From an uncultured Alphaproteobacteria bacterium (GTDB lineage Bacteria; Pseudomonadota; Alphaproteobacteria; Rs-D84): a stretch of DNA of 36,054 nucleotides. Location of the stretch: assembly GCA_944389465.1 (NCBI GenBank), contig CALXML010000011.1:1-36054 (forward strand), written 5' to 3'. A program made the translations under genes and the position numbers. Positions 1 to 7,577 of this stretch are shown here, one piece after another (within the stretch, counting starts at the first letter, position 1; each line of letters opens with the position of its first letter). The notes below the pieces were generated by a model. That model was given only the letters and a program-made list of their open reading frames with translations, had not been told where the DNA came from and made no database searches.

Positions 1-74
1 TGGTGCGGGCGAAGGGAATCGAACCCTCGTCTTCAGCTTGGGAAGCTGACGTGCTGCCATTATACCACGCCCGC
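1..74 (-). tRNA. tRNA-Gly (anticodon CCC)
   Basis: Read on the minus strand this is a complete cloverleaf: acceptor stem GCGGGCG/CGCCCGC, discriminator A and an encoded CCA at the window edge. The anticodon arm is TCAGC-TTCCCAA-GCTGA, giving anticodon CCC, and the T-arm carries GGTTCGATTCC. It closely resembles the Gly-CCC isoacceptor known from other proteobacteria. The gene decodes GGG. No promoter could be assigned. Confidence 0.96.
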
Positions 75-152
75 AATCTGTTAATTCATATGCGCGGATT
101 TTATAACTATGTCGGACAAATGTCCAGCAGAAAAATATATGGGCTTTTGTGG

Positions 153-181
153 TTGCTTTTTAATTTTTTCAGTCCTACATT
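153..181 (+). promoter_or_regulatory. Predicted sigma70 promoter of the glutamate dehydrogenase gene
   Basis: TTGCTT (153-158) and TACATT (176-181) are separated by 17 bases. The predicted start near 188 leaves a leader of about 33 bases that contains the AAGGGAG ribosome-binding site. Confidence 0.5.
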
Positions 182-220
182 TATGGTTGCCTTTTTAACA
201 AACACAAGGGAGTTATAATT

Positions 221-1474
221 ATGGCAAATGAAAATTTAAATCCGTTAATGGCTGCGCAACAACGTGTTAAGGTTGCTTGTGACAAGTTGGGTATGCCGGC
301 GGATGTTTATGAAATTCTGAAATATCCACAGCGTATGATAGAAGTTTCCATACCTGTTAAAATGGATGATGGTACAATACGCGTGTTCACCGGATTTCGC
401 GCCCAGCATAATACTGCCATTGGGCCGTCCAAGGGTGGCATTCGTTTTCATCAAAATGTTACACGTGATGAAGTGGCCGCGTTGTCAATATGGATGACGT
501 TTAAATGTTCTGTTACCGGTATTCCATATGGTGGCGGTAAAGGCGGTATAATCGTTAATCCAAAAGAATTGTCCGCCGGTGAACTGGAACGTCTGTGCCG
601 TGGGTATGTTGATGCAATTTATCCGATATTGGGTGAAAAGAAAGATGTCCCTGCCCCAGACGTTAATACAAATGCGCAGATTATGGCGTGGATGACAGAT
701 GAATATATTAAATTATCTGGCGAATCATCGTTTGGTACATTTACCGGTAAGCCTGTTGAATTGGCGGGTTCCAAGGGCCGTAATGCTGCGACCGGATTGG
801 GTATATCCATTATTATGGGCGAAGCATTAAAAAAGCAAGGCAAGGATATTAATGGCGCACGTATTGCAATTCAGGGTTTTGGTAACGTGGGCAGTTTTAC
901 CGCAAAGTGTGCACATGATATGGGGGCCAAGGTTGTTGCAATTGCTGAATGGAATGTAACGCTGTTTAATGAAAATGGTTTGGATATTGACGCGTTAATG
1001 AAATTCAAGGTGGAAAACAGTGGCAGTATAAAGGGTTTCCCAAATGCAACAGAAATTTCTGCTGATGAATTTTGGGGATTGGATGTTGATGTGTTGTCAC
1101 CGTGTGCAATGGAAAACACAATCAACCAAGATACTGCACCTTTGATTAAAACAAAACTGGTGGTAGAGGGCGCAAATGGTCCAACAACACTGGATGGTGA
1201 AGAAATTTTGTTGAAAAATGGTGTTACTGTTGTGCCTGATATTTTGGCCAATGCAGGTGGTGTAACTGTGTCTTACTTTGAATGGGTTCAAAACAGATAT
1301 GGTTATTATTGGGAAGAAAGCGAGGTAGAACAGAAAGAAAAAATCGCAATGAAAAACGCATTTGATGCAATATACAAAATCAAAGAAGAATATAATGTAT
1401 CAATGCGCGAAGCGGCATATATGCATTCAATTAAACGTATTGCGGCCGCAATGAAATTGCGCGGTTGGTATTAA
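221..1474 (+). CDS. Glutamate dehydrogenase, NAD(P)-dependent
   Basis: Reversible oxidative deamination of glutamate to 2-oxoglutarate and ammonia in the cytoplasm, linking nitrogen and central carbon metabolism. The 417-aa length fits the short hexameric GluDH class. Visible landmarks are the substrate loop GPSKGGIRFH (about 68-77), the lysine motif PYGGGKGG (about 102-109), PAPDVNT (about 144-150) and the Rossmann glycine motif QGFGNVG (about 218-224). The residue after the second beta strand lies in AEWN, and an acidic residue there usually means NAD preference, so NAD use is inferred. A good ribosome-binding site (AAGGGAG) precedes the ATG. The gene is monocistronic, between a tRNA and a strong terminator. 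Confidence 0.95.
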   Translation: MANENLNPLMAAQQRVKVACDKLGMPADVYEILKYPQRMIEVSIPVKMDDGTIRVFTGFRAQHNTAIGPSKGGIRFHQNVTRDEVAALSIWMTFKCSVTGIPYGGGKGGIIVNPKELSAGELERLCRGYVDAIYPILGEKKDVPAPDVNTNAQIMAWMTDEYIKLSGESSFGTFTGKPVELAGSKGRNAATGLGISIIMGEALKKQGKDINGARIAIQGFGNVGSFTAKCAHDMGAKVVAIAEWNVTLFNENGLDIDALMKFKVENSGSIKGFPNATEISADEFWGLDVDVLSPCAMENTINQDTAPLIKTKLVVEGANGPTTLDGEEILLKNGVTVVPDILANAGGVTVSYFEWVQNRYGYYWEESEVEQKEKIAMKNAFDAIYKIKEEYNVSMREAAYMHSIKRIAAAMKLRGWY

Positions 1475-1500
1475 ATAAAAACATAAATGTTTAATACACT

Positions 1501-1529
1501 AAAAAAATCCCCAGATTTGGGGATTTTTT
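1501..1529. terminator. Bidirectional intrinsic terminator between gdh and lipoprotein gene
   Basis: Stem AATCCCC/GGGGATT flanked by A-run and T-run, so it can end transcription from both convergent genes. Confidence 0.9.
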
Positions 1530-1551
1530 AATAATATTTTTGCATTGGGGG

Positions 1552-1962
1552 TTATTCAGAGCAAACCTCTACTGCATAAACTTCTGCACCCATTTCTTCG
1601 GCTGTGCCACAGAACAAACGGAAATTACATTTGTTTTCAGGTGTGTTCATTGCGGCCATTGTGTTTTCTGGGATAATGTTCAACAGGCATGTGCCTTCTG
1701 TTACATATTGTGCTGGGTTTTCAACAGACAAGAATGTAACAGTTTTATCCATTGATGCAATTTTTGTCAGAACGTCTGTTGCAGGCAGTGGAATGATATA
1801 GTCCCCACCCTGACCCAATGCGACGATTGAAACAGGTGTGCCGTTTGCAGATGCATTTTGAATTTCTGTTTCAATTGCTGCAAAGTCTGCTGGGGTTGGT
1901 TTATTGTCGCCACATGCGGCCAATGCGATGGCTGTTAATGCCAATAATGACAGTTTTTTCAT
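1552..1962 (-). CDS. Small predicted lipoprotein, unknown function
   Basis: 136 aa. It starts with a classical lipoprotein signal (MKKLSLLALTAIALAAC) with lipobox LAAC at residues 14-17, so it should be lipidated and anchored in a membrane facing the periplasm. The mature part contains three further cysteines in its second half, possibly two forming a disulfide. I recognise no domain. An AAGGAGAA ribosome-binding site precedes the ATG. It is a single gene, convergent with glutamate dehydrogenase across a shared terminator. Confidence 0.8.
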   Translation of the reverse strand: MKKLSLLALTAIALAACGDNKPTPADFAAIETEIQNASANGTPVSIVALGQGGDYIIPLPATDVLTKIASMDKTVTFLSVENPAQYVTEGTCLLNIIPENTMAAMNTPENKCNFRLFCGTAEEMGAEVYAVEVCSE

Positions 1963-2112
1963 ATTTTCTCCTTTGGGTTAAGTGTTTTGCAGTTTCAGTA
2001 TAGCATAAAAAATTATATTTCATTTATTTTTTTATAAAATATTTGACTTTTTGTGTTTTGTAATACATACTGTTTACTGCAAATCCCAAAGATTGCCATT
2101 AAAATCAGTCTA

Positions 2113-2154
2113 GTACGCAGTGGCGTGTGGTACATCATCCGACGAGTGTTCGTC
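2113..2154 (+). promoter_or_regulatory. Structured leader upstream of rpsP
   Basis: Within the 253-base gap between the divergent lipoprotein gene and rpsP two small hairpins are visible: an ACGC/GCGT stem inside a GTAC/GTAC frame (2113-2133) and GACGA-GTGT-TCGTC (2141-2154). A weak TTGACT at 2043 may be part of an upstream promoter. Such a leader could carry translational control of the ribosomal operon, but I see no known motif. Confidence 0.3.
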
Positions 2155-2215
2155 CTTGGTGTTGGTTTTCTTTATGGGAAAAACAGTTTAATAAAAGCAC
2201 AAGGAGCAATAAAAA

Positions 2216-2668
2216 ATGGCAACTGTTATCAGATTGGCGCGTTTTGGTGCAAAAAAACGTCCTTATTATCATATCGTTGTTACAGATTCACGGAATGCAC
2301 GTAATTCCGGTAATGTATTGGAAGTTGTTGGTAAATATGACCCAATGTTGGCACGTGATAATGAAAAACGCGTTGTTTTGAAAATTGATGAAATCAAGGC
2401 TTGGTTGGCCAAGGGTGCACAGCCATCTGACCGCGTATATCGTTTCTTGGCAAATGCTGGGTTGGTCGCTGCCCGCAAAGTGCCAAATCAGACAAAGAAA
2501 AATCAACAGTCTGAAAAAACACTGATGAAAATCAAAGATAAGCAAGAAAAATTGGCCAAAATAGCCGAAGAAAAAGCCGCAGCAGAAGCAGCAGCCAAGG
2601 CCGCCGCAGAAGCACCGGCAGAAGAAGCCGCCCCTGCAGAAGCACCAGCCGAGGCAGTTGCTGAATAA
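2216..2668 (+). CDS. rpsP: 30S ribosomal protein S16 with acidic/Ala-rich tail
   Basis: Small-subunit protein required for 30S assembly. Residues 1 to about 80 are the canonical S16 domain (VIRLARFGAKKRPYYHIVV, then KYDPM and DRVYRFLANAG). The family is usually 80-100 aa; this one is 150 aa because of a Lys/Gln-rich linker and a terminal stretch of alternating Ala and Glu (about 110-150), as found in several alphaproteobacteria. AAGGAGC precedes the ATG. It is the first gene of the rpsP-rimM-trmD-rplS operon. Confidence 0.96.
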   Translation: MATVIRLARFGAKKRPYYHIVVTDSRNARNSGNVLEVVGKYDPMLARDNEKRVVLKIDEIKAWLAKGAQPSDRVYRFLANAGLVAARKVPNQTKKNQQSEKTLMKIKDKQEKLAKIAEEKAAAEAAAKAAAEAPAEEAAPAEAPAEAVAE

Positions 2669-2683
2669 AAAGCAATAAAATAT

Positions 2684-2704
2684 GCCCGAACATTGTGTTC
2701 GGGC
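2684..2704 (+). terminator. rpsP-rimM intergenic hairpin (partial terminator or processing site)
   Basis: A perfect 9-bp stem GCCCGAACA/TGTTCGGGC with a 3-base loop, followed by only a mild T-rich stretch (TTAATCTTTG). It probably attenuates transcription or protects the 3' end of rpsP message, giving more S16 than the downstream modification enzymes. Confidence 0.6.
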
Positions 2705-2739
2705 TTAATCTTTGATAAAATAAGAATGTTACAGGCAAT

Positions 2740-3207
2740 ATGACAGATAAAAAACAAATCTTGGTTGGAAAAATTGTCGCACCCCAAGGAATACGGGGTG
2801 AAGTTCGTGTTCAAACATATACTGAAAATCCAGATGATTTGCAGAAATTAAAACTGTACAGTTCGCGGTTGCCAGACGGCGCGTTTCATTTTGTGCGGAC
2901 TGTGCCGGCGTCCAGTGTTATAATTGCGCGTATTGATGGGGTTGATAATCGCAATGCGGCGGAATTATTGCGTGGTGTGGAAATTTTTATTAACCGCGAT
3001 GATTTGCCTGAATTGCCAGATGGGGAATTTTATCAGGCCGATTTAATCGGTATGCGTGTTGTACGTAATAATAATGTTATCGGTGTTGTTGCGGATATAC
3101 AAAATTATGGCGGTGGCGACATATTGGAATTGGATAATGGGGAAATGGTGTCCTTTGTTGGGGCAACTGTTGATGTTGAAAATAAAGTAATAAATGTTCA
3201 GGGGTAA
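2740..3207 (+). CDS. rimM: Ribosome maturation factor RimM
   Basis: Binds S19 in the 30S head during late assembly. 155 aa matches the family. The N-terminal RimM domain shows VGKIVAPQGIRGEVRV (about 9-24), and the C-terminal PRC-barrel shows GEFYQADLIGMRV and a G-DILELDNG segment. The ribosome-binding site is weak, as expected behind the intergenic hairpin. It lies in its conserved place between rpsP and trmD but is separated from trmD by an additional small ORF. Confidence 0.94.
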   Translation: MTDKKQILVGKIVAPQGIRGEVRVQTYTENPDDLQKLKLYSSRLPDGAFHFVRTVPASSVIIARIDGVDNRNAAELLRGVEIFINRDDLPELPDGEFYQADLIGMRVVRNNNVIGVVADIQNYGGGDILELDNGEMVSFVGATVDVENKVINVQG

Positions 3208-3210
3208 AAT

Positions 3211-3483
3211 ATGGCAGAAGAAAATAAAAAGCCTGTACAGGTGTTTTTCAGATTTGACCCGATATACAAAAATACGTTCTGTAATAAATGTAAAACGGGT
3301 GCGGTGGATTGTCCGGTGTTAAAGGGTTTGGACGGATTTAATATAAAATATCGCATCTTTCGCGAAGAACCGAACAAGATAAAGGTTATTGATGTTACGC
3401 CTTTCTCTTATAATTTAACAACGCAATATTTGGCACGTGTTGCAGAACATATCTGTTGGAATTGCCCGAACAAGCAATATTAA
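3211..3483 (+). CDS. Small cysteine-rich protein inside the ribosomal operon
   Basis: 90 aa, starting 3 bases after the rimM stop and ending one base before the trmD ATG, so it is co-translated with them. Six cysteines are present: CNKC (about 24-27), two single cysteines about 7-12 residues later, and a near-terminal CWNC (about 82-85). Paired CxxC knuckles suggest a zinc-binding or ribosome-binding protein. I do not recognise the family, and its position in an otherwise canonical operon implies a ribosome or tRNA-linked role (inference). Confidence 0.8.
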   Translation: MAEENKKPVQVFFRFDPIYKNTFCNKCKTGAVDCPVLKGLDGFNIKYRIFREEPNKIKVIDVTPFSYNLTTQYLARVAEHICWNCPNKQY

Positions 3484-3484
3484 A

Positions 3485-4165
3485 ATGCATTTTAATATAT
3501 TGACTATTTTTCCGGAAATGTTCCCCAGTACGTTGGGTGGTGGGGTGGTTGGACGTGCCCTGAATCGTGGCATATGGTCGTATGATGTTATAAATATTCG
3601 TGATTTTGCGCATGATAATTATGGCAGTGTTGATGACGAACAATTTGGTGGTGGCGCAGGCCAAGTGATGCGTGCCGATGTTTTGGGTGATGTGTTGGAT
3701 TCAATAAAAAAGCGCGGAAAAATAATATATTTTTCACCACGTGGTCCAACATTAAATCAAAAAATGGTGCGTGAATTTGCCGCCGCCCCAGATTCAACAT
3801 ATACTTTGTTATGTGGTCGGTACGAGGGTATTGACCAGCGAATCATTGATGAATATGATATAATGGAATTATCCATTGGCGATTACATATTATCTGGGGG
3901 GGAAATCGCAGCGCAAGTTTTTGTTGACAGCGTGGTTCGTGTGATGGATAATGTGCTGGGCGGTGGCGCAGATGCCACGCTGAATGAAAGTTTTGAAATC
4001 GGCGGGTTGGAATGGCCGTTATATACCCGTCCGTCAGTATGGCGTGGACGTAAAGTCCCAGAAGTCCTGCTGTCCGGTCACCACGGCAACATAGAACGGT
4101 GGCGGAAACAACAATCGGACGAAATAACAAAGGAACGTCGTCCGGACTTAATAAAGGAAAAGTAA
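3485..4165 (+). CDS. trmD: tRNA (guanine37-N1)-methyltransferase TrmD
   Basis: Methylates G37 next to the anticodon using S-adenosylmethionine, preventing +1 frameshifting. 226 aa from the ATG at 3485 ([13 protein letters not shown] is the usual TrmD start); an in-frame start 16 codons upstream only overlaps the previous gene. Visible SPOUT-family knot motifs are [13 protein letters not shown] (about 51-63), [12 protein letters not shown] (about 107-118) and [11 protein letters not shown] (about 129-139). Its C-terminus lies just before rplS (2 bases). Confidence 0.95.
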   Translation: MHFNILTIFPEMFPSTLGGGVVGRALNRGIWSYDVINIRDFAHDNYGSVDDEQFGGGAGQVMRADVLGDVLDSIKKRGKIIYFSPRGPTLNQKMVREFAAAPDSTYTLLCGRYEGIDQRIIDEYDIMELSIGDYILSGGEIAAQVFVDSVVRVMDNVLGGGADATLNESFEIGGLEWPLYTRPSVWRGRKVPEVLLSGHHGNIERWRKQQSDEITKERRPDLIKEK

Positions 4166-4167
4166 AA

Positions 4168-4569
4168 ATGAGCATTATTAAGAAAATTGAACAGGCACAA
4201 GTAGAAAAACTGAAAAATGGCAAGGTTATACCTGAATTTAAAGCTGGTGATACTGTTAAAGTTCACGTGAAAATTAAAGATGGCGATAAATTCCGTATTC
4301 AGGTTTTTGAAGGTGTTGTTATTGCACGTGATGGTGGCAATGGAAATAACGCATCGTTTACAGTACGTCGTGAATCTTATGGCGTTGGCGTTGAACGTAA
4401 ATTCCCATTGTACAGCCCTGCTATTGAAAAAATTGAAAAGGTTCGTACAGGTAAAGTTCGTCGTGCAAAATTGTTCTTTTTGCGTGGTTTGTCTGGCAAG
4501 AAAGCGCGTATTGTTGAAGATTTGTCAGCCACTGCCGCAGAAAAGGCAGAAAAAAAGGCAGATAAATAA
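4168..4569 (+). CDS. rplS: 50S ribosomal protein L19
   Basis: L19 sits at the 30S-50S interface. 133 aa from the ATG at 4168, preceded by AAAGGAAA; an upstream in-frame ATG lies within trmD and lacks the family signature. Family features are the [14 protein letters not shown] segment, [10 protein letters not shown] and [15 protein letters not shown] short Lys/Ala/Glu-rich tail extends beyond the usual C-terminus. It is the last gene of the operon, followed by a strong terminator. Confidence 0.96.
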   Translation: MSIIKKIEQAQVEKLKNGKVIPEFKAGDTVKVHVKIKDGDKFRIQVFEGVVIARDGGNGNNASFTVRRESYGVGVERKFPLYSPAIEKIEKVRTGKVRRAKLFFLRGLSGKKARIVEDLSATAAEKAEKKADK

Positions 4570-4585
4570 TTATATTTATTTGCAT

Positions 4586-4614
4586 AAAAAATCCCGCCAT
4601 TGGCGGGATTTTTT
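4586..4614. terminator. Bidirectional terminator after rplS
   Basis: Stem ATCCCGCCA/TGGCGGGAT with A-run before and T-run after; it also ends the convergent metallophosphoesterase transcript. Confidence 0.9.
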
Positions 4615-4623
4615 ATACGTTTT

Positions 4624-5148
4624 TTAACGTGAAAATTCACGTGGACGCATTATGTATGGATTAACCAGCGCAACAGGTTTATAGCCCGTTTTTTCAACGC
4701 ATACGTTTATGCATTGGGGATGGTCTGGGAAATCATAATCTTGGATATGTATATGGCCGTGATAGTTCACAATTGGTGGGTTGTTGCCAAATTCTGGCAA
4801 TGGTTCATGCGACAGTAATATATAATTGCGTGCGTCGTAAATCGGATGAGAGAAAACTTTATCAAATCCACACGATAACCACCATGTTTCAGAATGATTG
4901 CGGTCGTGATTGCCCATAATCAGATATTTGCGACCGTGCATACGGGATAAAATTTTAAATACTTTTTCTTTGGATGCATCATACATAATGTCGCCCAGCC
5001 AATAGCAAACGTCTTGTTTTTTTACAACCATATTATAGTTTTTAATAATTGTTGCGTTCATATCGGCAACGTTTGCAAATGGACGATTGCAATTTACAAT
5101 AATATTTTTTGAATCAAAATGTGGGTCTGAAAATACATATGTTGCCAT
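4624..5148 (-). CDS. Calcineurin-like metallophosphoesterase (COG4186-like)
   Basis: 174 aa with the complete metallophosphoesterase signature: SDPHF (residues 7-11), WLGD (about 50-53), GNHD (about 79-82), SHEP and a C-terminal GHIH. The NIIVNCNRPF segment resembles the small COG4186 group of phosphoesterases often found in phages and bacteria, whose substrates are unknown. Its ATG follows the stop of the nucleotidyltransferase gene by 2 bases, and its AAGGGGA ribosome-binding site lies inside the end of that gene, so the two are translationally linked and probably work together. Confidence 0.88.
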   Translation of the reverse strand: MATYVFSDPHFDSKNIIVNCNRPFANVADMNATIIKNYNMVVKKQDVCYWLGDIMYDASKEKVFKILSRMHGRKYLIMGNHDRNHSETWWLSCGFDKVFSHPIYDARNYILLSHEPLPEFGNNPPIVNYHGHIHIQDYDFPDHPQCINVCVEKTGYKPVALVNPYIMRPREFSR

Positions 5149-5150
5149 TT

Positions 5151-6092
5151 TTATCCCCTTTGAAAATTGATAGTATGAATTTTAGCGGACAATTCACGCA
5201 GGGTACGTACGATTTCAGACCAATCATCAGGAATGCCCAAGAATTTGTCTGACATTTGTTTGTAATCTGCACTTAATTTTGCCAAACCGTCCAAATCGGG
5301 TAATAATGATAAGTCTGCTGGTGTGGACAGTGGTTGAATGTGTTTCAGTGTGTATTTTTGTTGGTGGCGTTCTATGTCCTGTAACAGATTATATGTACGT
5401 TTTAAATTTATATGATGCGACAATTTCGCAACGTCATAATAATGTCTGGAATAAAACTGGGTATAGTGTGGACGTGCAGATGCCGTATTTGAATGTAATG
5501 CATATACCTTGTCCCAAAAGGTTTGTTCGTAACGGACCGTTGGAATGTCGCCAATTTCCTGTTGAATAGAATAAGGAATAACAGATTTGTGTTCTATTGT
5601 ATGTGGTAAATATTTACGTGGGATTACTTCTATGCTTAAATGCCCCAAATTACCACTGAAATTAGACATATACAATAAATGCAATGTTGGTGAAAATATA
5701 AATGTTTCGTTGTTTTTTAATGCGGCCCAGTCTTTGTCTGTTAAAATTTTAAACTGGTTATCTTTATTAATTAAATCAGAAATTTTGTTGCATATGTCGG
5801 TAAAGACGGTGTTTCTGAATTGCTTTTTAAATTTATCCAAACTTTTACGAGAATGGTCGTCTGGCAATTCGTCAAAATCGTGACATACCAAATCAATGTC
5901 CTGACAAATACGTGCGCTTAATTGATATGATTTTGATAACGTTGCACCCCCAGCAAAAACAAAACTGCTGTTGAAATAAGAGTCTGAAAATAATTTTTCC
6001 AATATGGCGCATTCCAGATAGTCTTTTTCGGCCATTTCAGGTCTGGCCGTGTTTTTCAGTAAACTGTATGCACCGTTGCTTATCTTTACCAT
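5151..6092 (-). CDS. AbiEii/AbiGii-like nucleotidyltransferase
   Basis: 313 aa from the ATG at 6092. An in-frame ATG at 6110 is less likely because a strong promoter overlaps it. The nucleotidyltransferase signature is clear: FAGGATLSK (about 46-54) followed by RICQDIDLVC (about 61-70) with the two metal-binding aspartates. AbiEii proteins are the toxin half of type IV toxin-antitoxin and abortive infection pairs; known members transfer nucleotides to RNA or proteins. The usual AbiEi antitoxin is not upstream, and the partner gene here is a metallophosphoesterase. Other members of the family are not toxins, so the defence role is inference. Confidence 0.85.
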   Translation of the reverse strand: MVKISNGAYSLLKNTARPEMAEKDYLECAILEKLFSDSYFNSSFVFAGGATLSKSYQLSARICQDIDLVCHDFDELPDDHSRKSLDKFKKQFRNTVFTDICNKISDLINKDNQFKILTDKDWAALKNNETFIFSPTLHLLYMSNFSGNLGHLSIEVIPRKYLPHTIEHKSVIPYSIQQEIGDIPTVRYEQTFWDKVYALHSNTASARPHYTQFYSRHYYDVAKLSHHINLKRTYNLLQDIERHQQKYTLKHIQPLSTPADLSLLPDLDGLAKLSADYKQMSDKFLGIPDDWSEIVRTLRELSAKIHTINFQRG

Positions 6093-6096
6093 ACCG

Positions 6097-6126
6097 GTAT
6101 TATTGCACATAATATTATTTTGTCAA
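6097..6126 (-). promoter_or_regulatory. Strong promoter giving a near-leaderless AbiEii transcript
   Basis: On the minus strand TTGACA (6126-6121) and TAATAC (6102-6097) are 18 bases apart. The predicted +1 falls at about 6090-6092, on the ATG chosen for the nucleotidyltransferase. No ribosome-binding site precedes that ATG. Confidence 0.65.
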
Positions 6127-6154
6127 TATTTTTATGGGTATAAATTTAATGTGT

Positions 6155-6183
6155 TTGACTTTGGAATGTGTGAATTGTAAAAT
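6155..6183 (+). promoter_or_regulatory. Promoter giving a near-leaderless DUF2155 transcript
   Basis: TTGACT (6155-6160), 17 bases, TAAAAT (6178-6183). The predicted +1 is about 6190 and the ATG is at 6192. No Shine-Dalgarno is present. Confidence 0.65.
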
Positions 6184-6191
6184 TAAATATT

Positions 6192-6554
6192 ATGAAAAAA
6201 TATTTGTTATACAGTTTTTTATGTTGTTTTTCATTGGTGGCCGTGTTGCCACGGGTGGCGGGGGCATATATTGACCGGCAAAATGCTGTTGTCAGAATTA
6301 TGGATAAAACCGCTGGCAAGGTACAGACCATCACCCTGCCCGTTGGTCAGACGGTGCAATATGGTAAACTGAATATGGTTGTTCGTTCGTGCAAGCAAAC
6401 AGACCCGTTTGATGCAGAAGATTTCTTTATGTTTATTGAAATTAGCGATTCCAATAATTCTAAAATATTCAGCGGTTGGATGAGTGCGAACGAACCGGGG
6501 GATAATCCGTTGCAAAATGCCGATTATGATGTTTGGTTGGTCACCTGTGAATAA
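6192..6554 (+). CDS. DUF2155-domain periplasmic protein
   Basis: 120 aa with a signal peptide (MKKYLLYSFLCCFSLVAV..., cleavage probably after VAGA). The mature part matches the alphaproteobacterial DUF2155 pattern: VRIMDKTAGKVQTITLPVGQTV, YGKLNMVVRSC and the C-terminal IFSGWMSANEP...YDVWLVTC. The two conserved cysteines (RSC and VTC) are present and may form a disulfide. The molecular function of the family is not known; it is exported. It begins the rightward run that reaches xseA. Confidence 0.85.
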   Translation: MKKYLLYSFLCCFSLVAVLPRVAGAYIDRQNAVVRIMDKTAGKVQTITLPVGQTVQYGKLNMVVRSCKQTDPFDAEDFFMFIEISDSNNSKIFSGWMSANEPGDNPLQNADYDVWLVTCE

Positions 6555-6572
6555 GCCAAGGGGTTATACACA

Positions 6573-6878
6573 ATGAATAATATAAAAAAAATAGTAAAGG
6601 TTATTATTGGTATTGCTGTTTTGGTGTTGGCAGTGGCGGTGTTCTTTTTCGCAATGCAATCGGGTGATTTGGAAAATGCTAATTTGAAAAAATGGCGCAG
6701 TTCTGATGTTGACAGACGTATTGCCGCCGTTCAAATATTGACTGCGTCTGATTCTGATTTGGATTTATTGGTTCAATGTGTTGATAAAATGGCCGCTTTG
6801 CCAGATTCCAGTGATTTTGCCGTGCGTGATGCGGTGGCCCTGTGTTATACTGGGGTTCAGGTTAATAAAAACAACTAG
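6573..6878 (+). CDS. Small single-pass membrane protein, unknown
   Basis: 101 aa. One hydrophobic helix spans about residues 8-28 (VKVIIGIAVLVLAVAVFFFA), leaving a short basic N-terminus and a soluble C-terminal domain of about 70 residues containing two cysteines. It begins 18 bases after the DUF2155 gene and ends 12 bases before the next lipoprotein, so it is probably co-transcribed. No domain recognised; the downstream part could be a short helical repeat (VDRRIAAVQILTAS). Confidence 0.7.
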   Translation: MNNIKKIVKVIIGIAVLVLAVAVFFFAMQSGDLENANLKKWRSSDVDRRIAAVQILTASDSDLDLLVQCVDKMAALPDSSDFAVRDAVALCYTGVQVNKNN

Positions 6879-6890
6879 ATAAAAAATCTG

Positions 6891-7577
6891 ATGAAATATT
6901 TGGCCCTGTTGTTTGTATTGTTTGGCTGTTCGGTGGCGTCGCAATCTGATATAGGTGGGCAATATTTGGGTGTACAATATGTCCCAGACCCATTGGGTGA
7001 AGGATTTGCGCCGGATTCAGACCCCTTAATCAGAACAGACGCATTTGATTGTACGACCTTTGTAGAAACTGTATTGGCCGATGGCGATGTTGATAAACTG
7101 ACGCAAATTCGTTATAAAAATGGCAAAATAGGCTTTTTGAATCGCAATCATTTTATTGAAACAGATTGGCTGGAAAATAATTCTGATATTGTAACTGATG
7201 TAACCGCACAATATGGTGAAACTGCAACGCGTGTGGTTGTGACAGATAAAGAAAATTGGTTTCGTGTTGTGCATGGAATTGAAACTGAATTTCCAGCAAA
7301 GCGTGCGGTATTACACTATATACCATATGAAAAATTAACACGCATACAAAATACAGAGCCATTAATAGTGTTATTTATTGCTGGAAAATCTGAAAAAAAT
7401 GATAAAATAGGTACTGATTTAGCGGTTCGGCATATGGGATTTTTATTACCAAATGGAATGCTGCGTCATGCATCGTCGCAATATGGGCGTGTTATGGATA
7501 CTGATTTTTATGAATATGCCACATCGCGTGCACAGGACAATAATAATATTGGAATAATGTTGGTGAAAATAAAATGA
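6891..7577 (+). CDS. DUF1460 lipoprotein (NlpC/P60-like amidase fold)
   Basis: 228 aa with a short signal and lipobox-like LFGC (cysteine 13). The DUF1460 core is visible: FDCTTFVETVLA with candidate nucleophile Cys54, RNHFIETDWLENN (about 85-97), and RHMGFLL with His181 plus a further His193. DUF1460 proteins are papain-like and related to peptidoglycan amidases, so a periplasmic cell-wall hydrolase anchored to the outer membrane is the best reading. The Phe at lipobox -2 is unusual. Its end overlaps the tsaD start (ATGA). Confidence 0.8.
   Translation: MKYLALLFVLFGCSVASQSDIGGQYLGVQYVPDPLGEGFAPDSDPLIRTDAFDCTTFVETVLADGDVDKLTQIRYKNGKIGFLNRNHFIETDWLENNSDIVTDVTAQYGETATRVVVTDKENWFRVVHGIETEFPAKRAVLHYIPYEKLTRIQNTEPLIVLFIAGKSEKNDKIGTDLAVRHMGFLLPNGMLRHASSQYGRVMDTDFYEYATSRAQDNNNIGIMLVKIK

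Noticed and set aside
3-218. Plus-strand open frame across the first 218 bases
   Set aside because: It is antisense to the tRNA-Gly gene and the gdhA promoter, with no ribosome-binding site.
2503-2814. Ala/Ser-rich minus-strand frame
   Set aside because: It is the shadow of the Ala/Glu repeat tail of S16 and covers the rpsP-rimM hairpin.
4099-4167. Earlier in-frame ATG of rplS
   Set aside because: It lies within trmD and adds 23 residues not found in L19; AAAGGAAA supports 4168.
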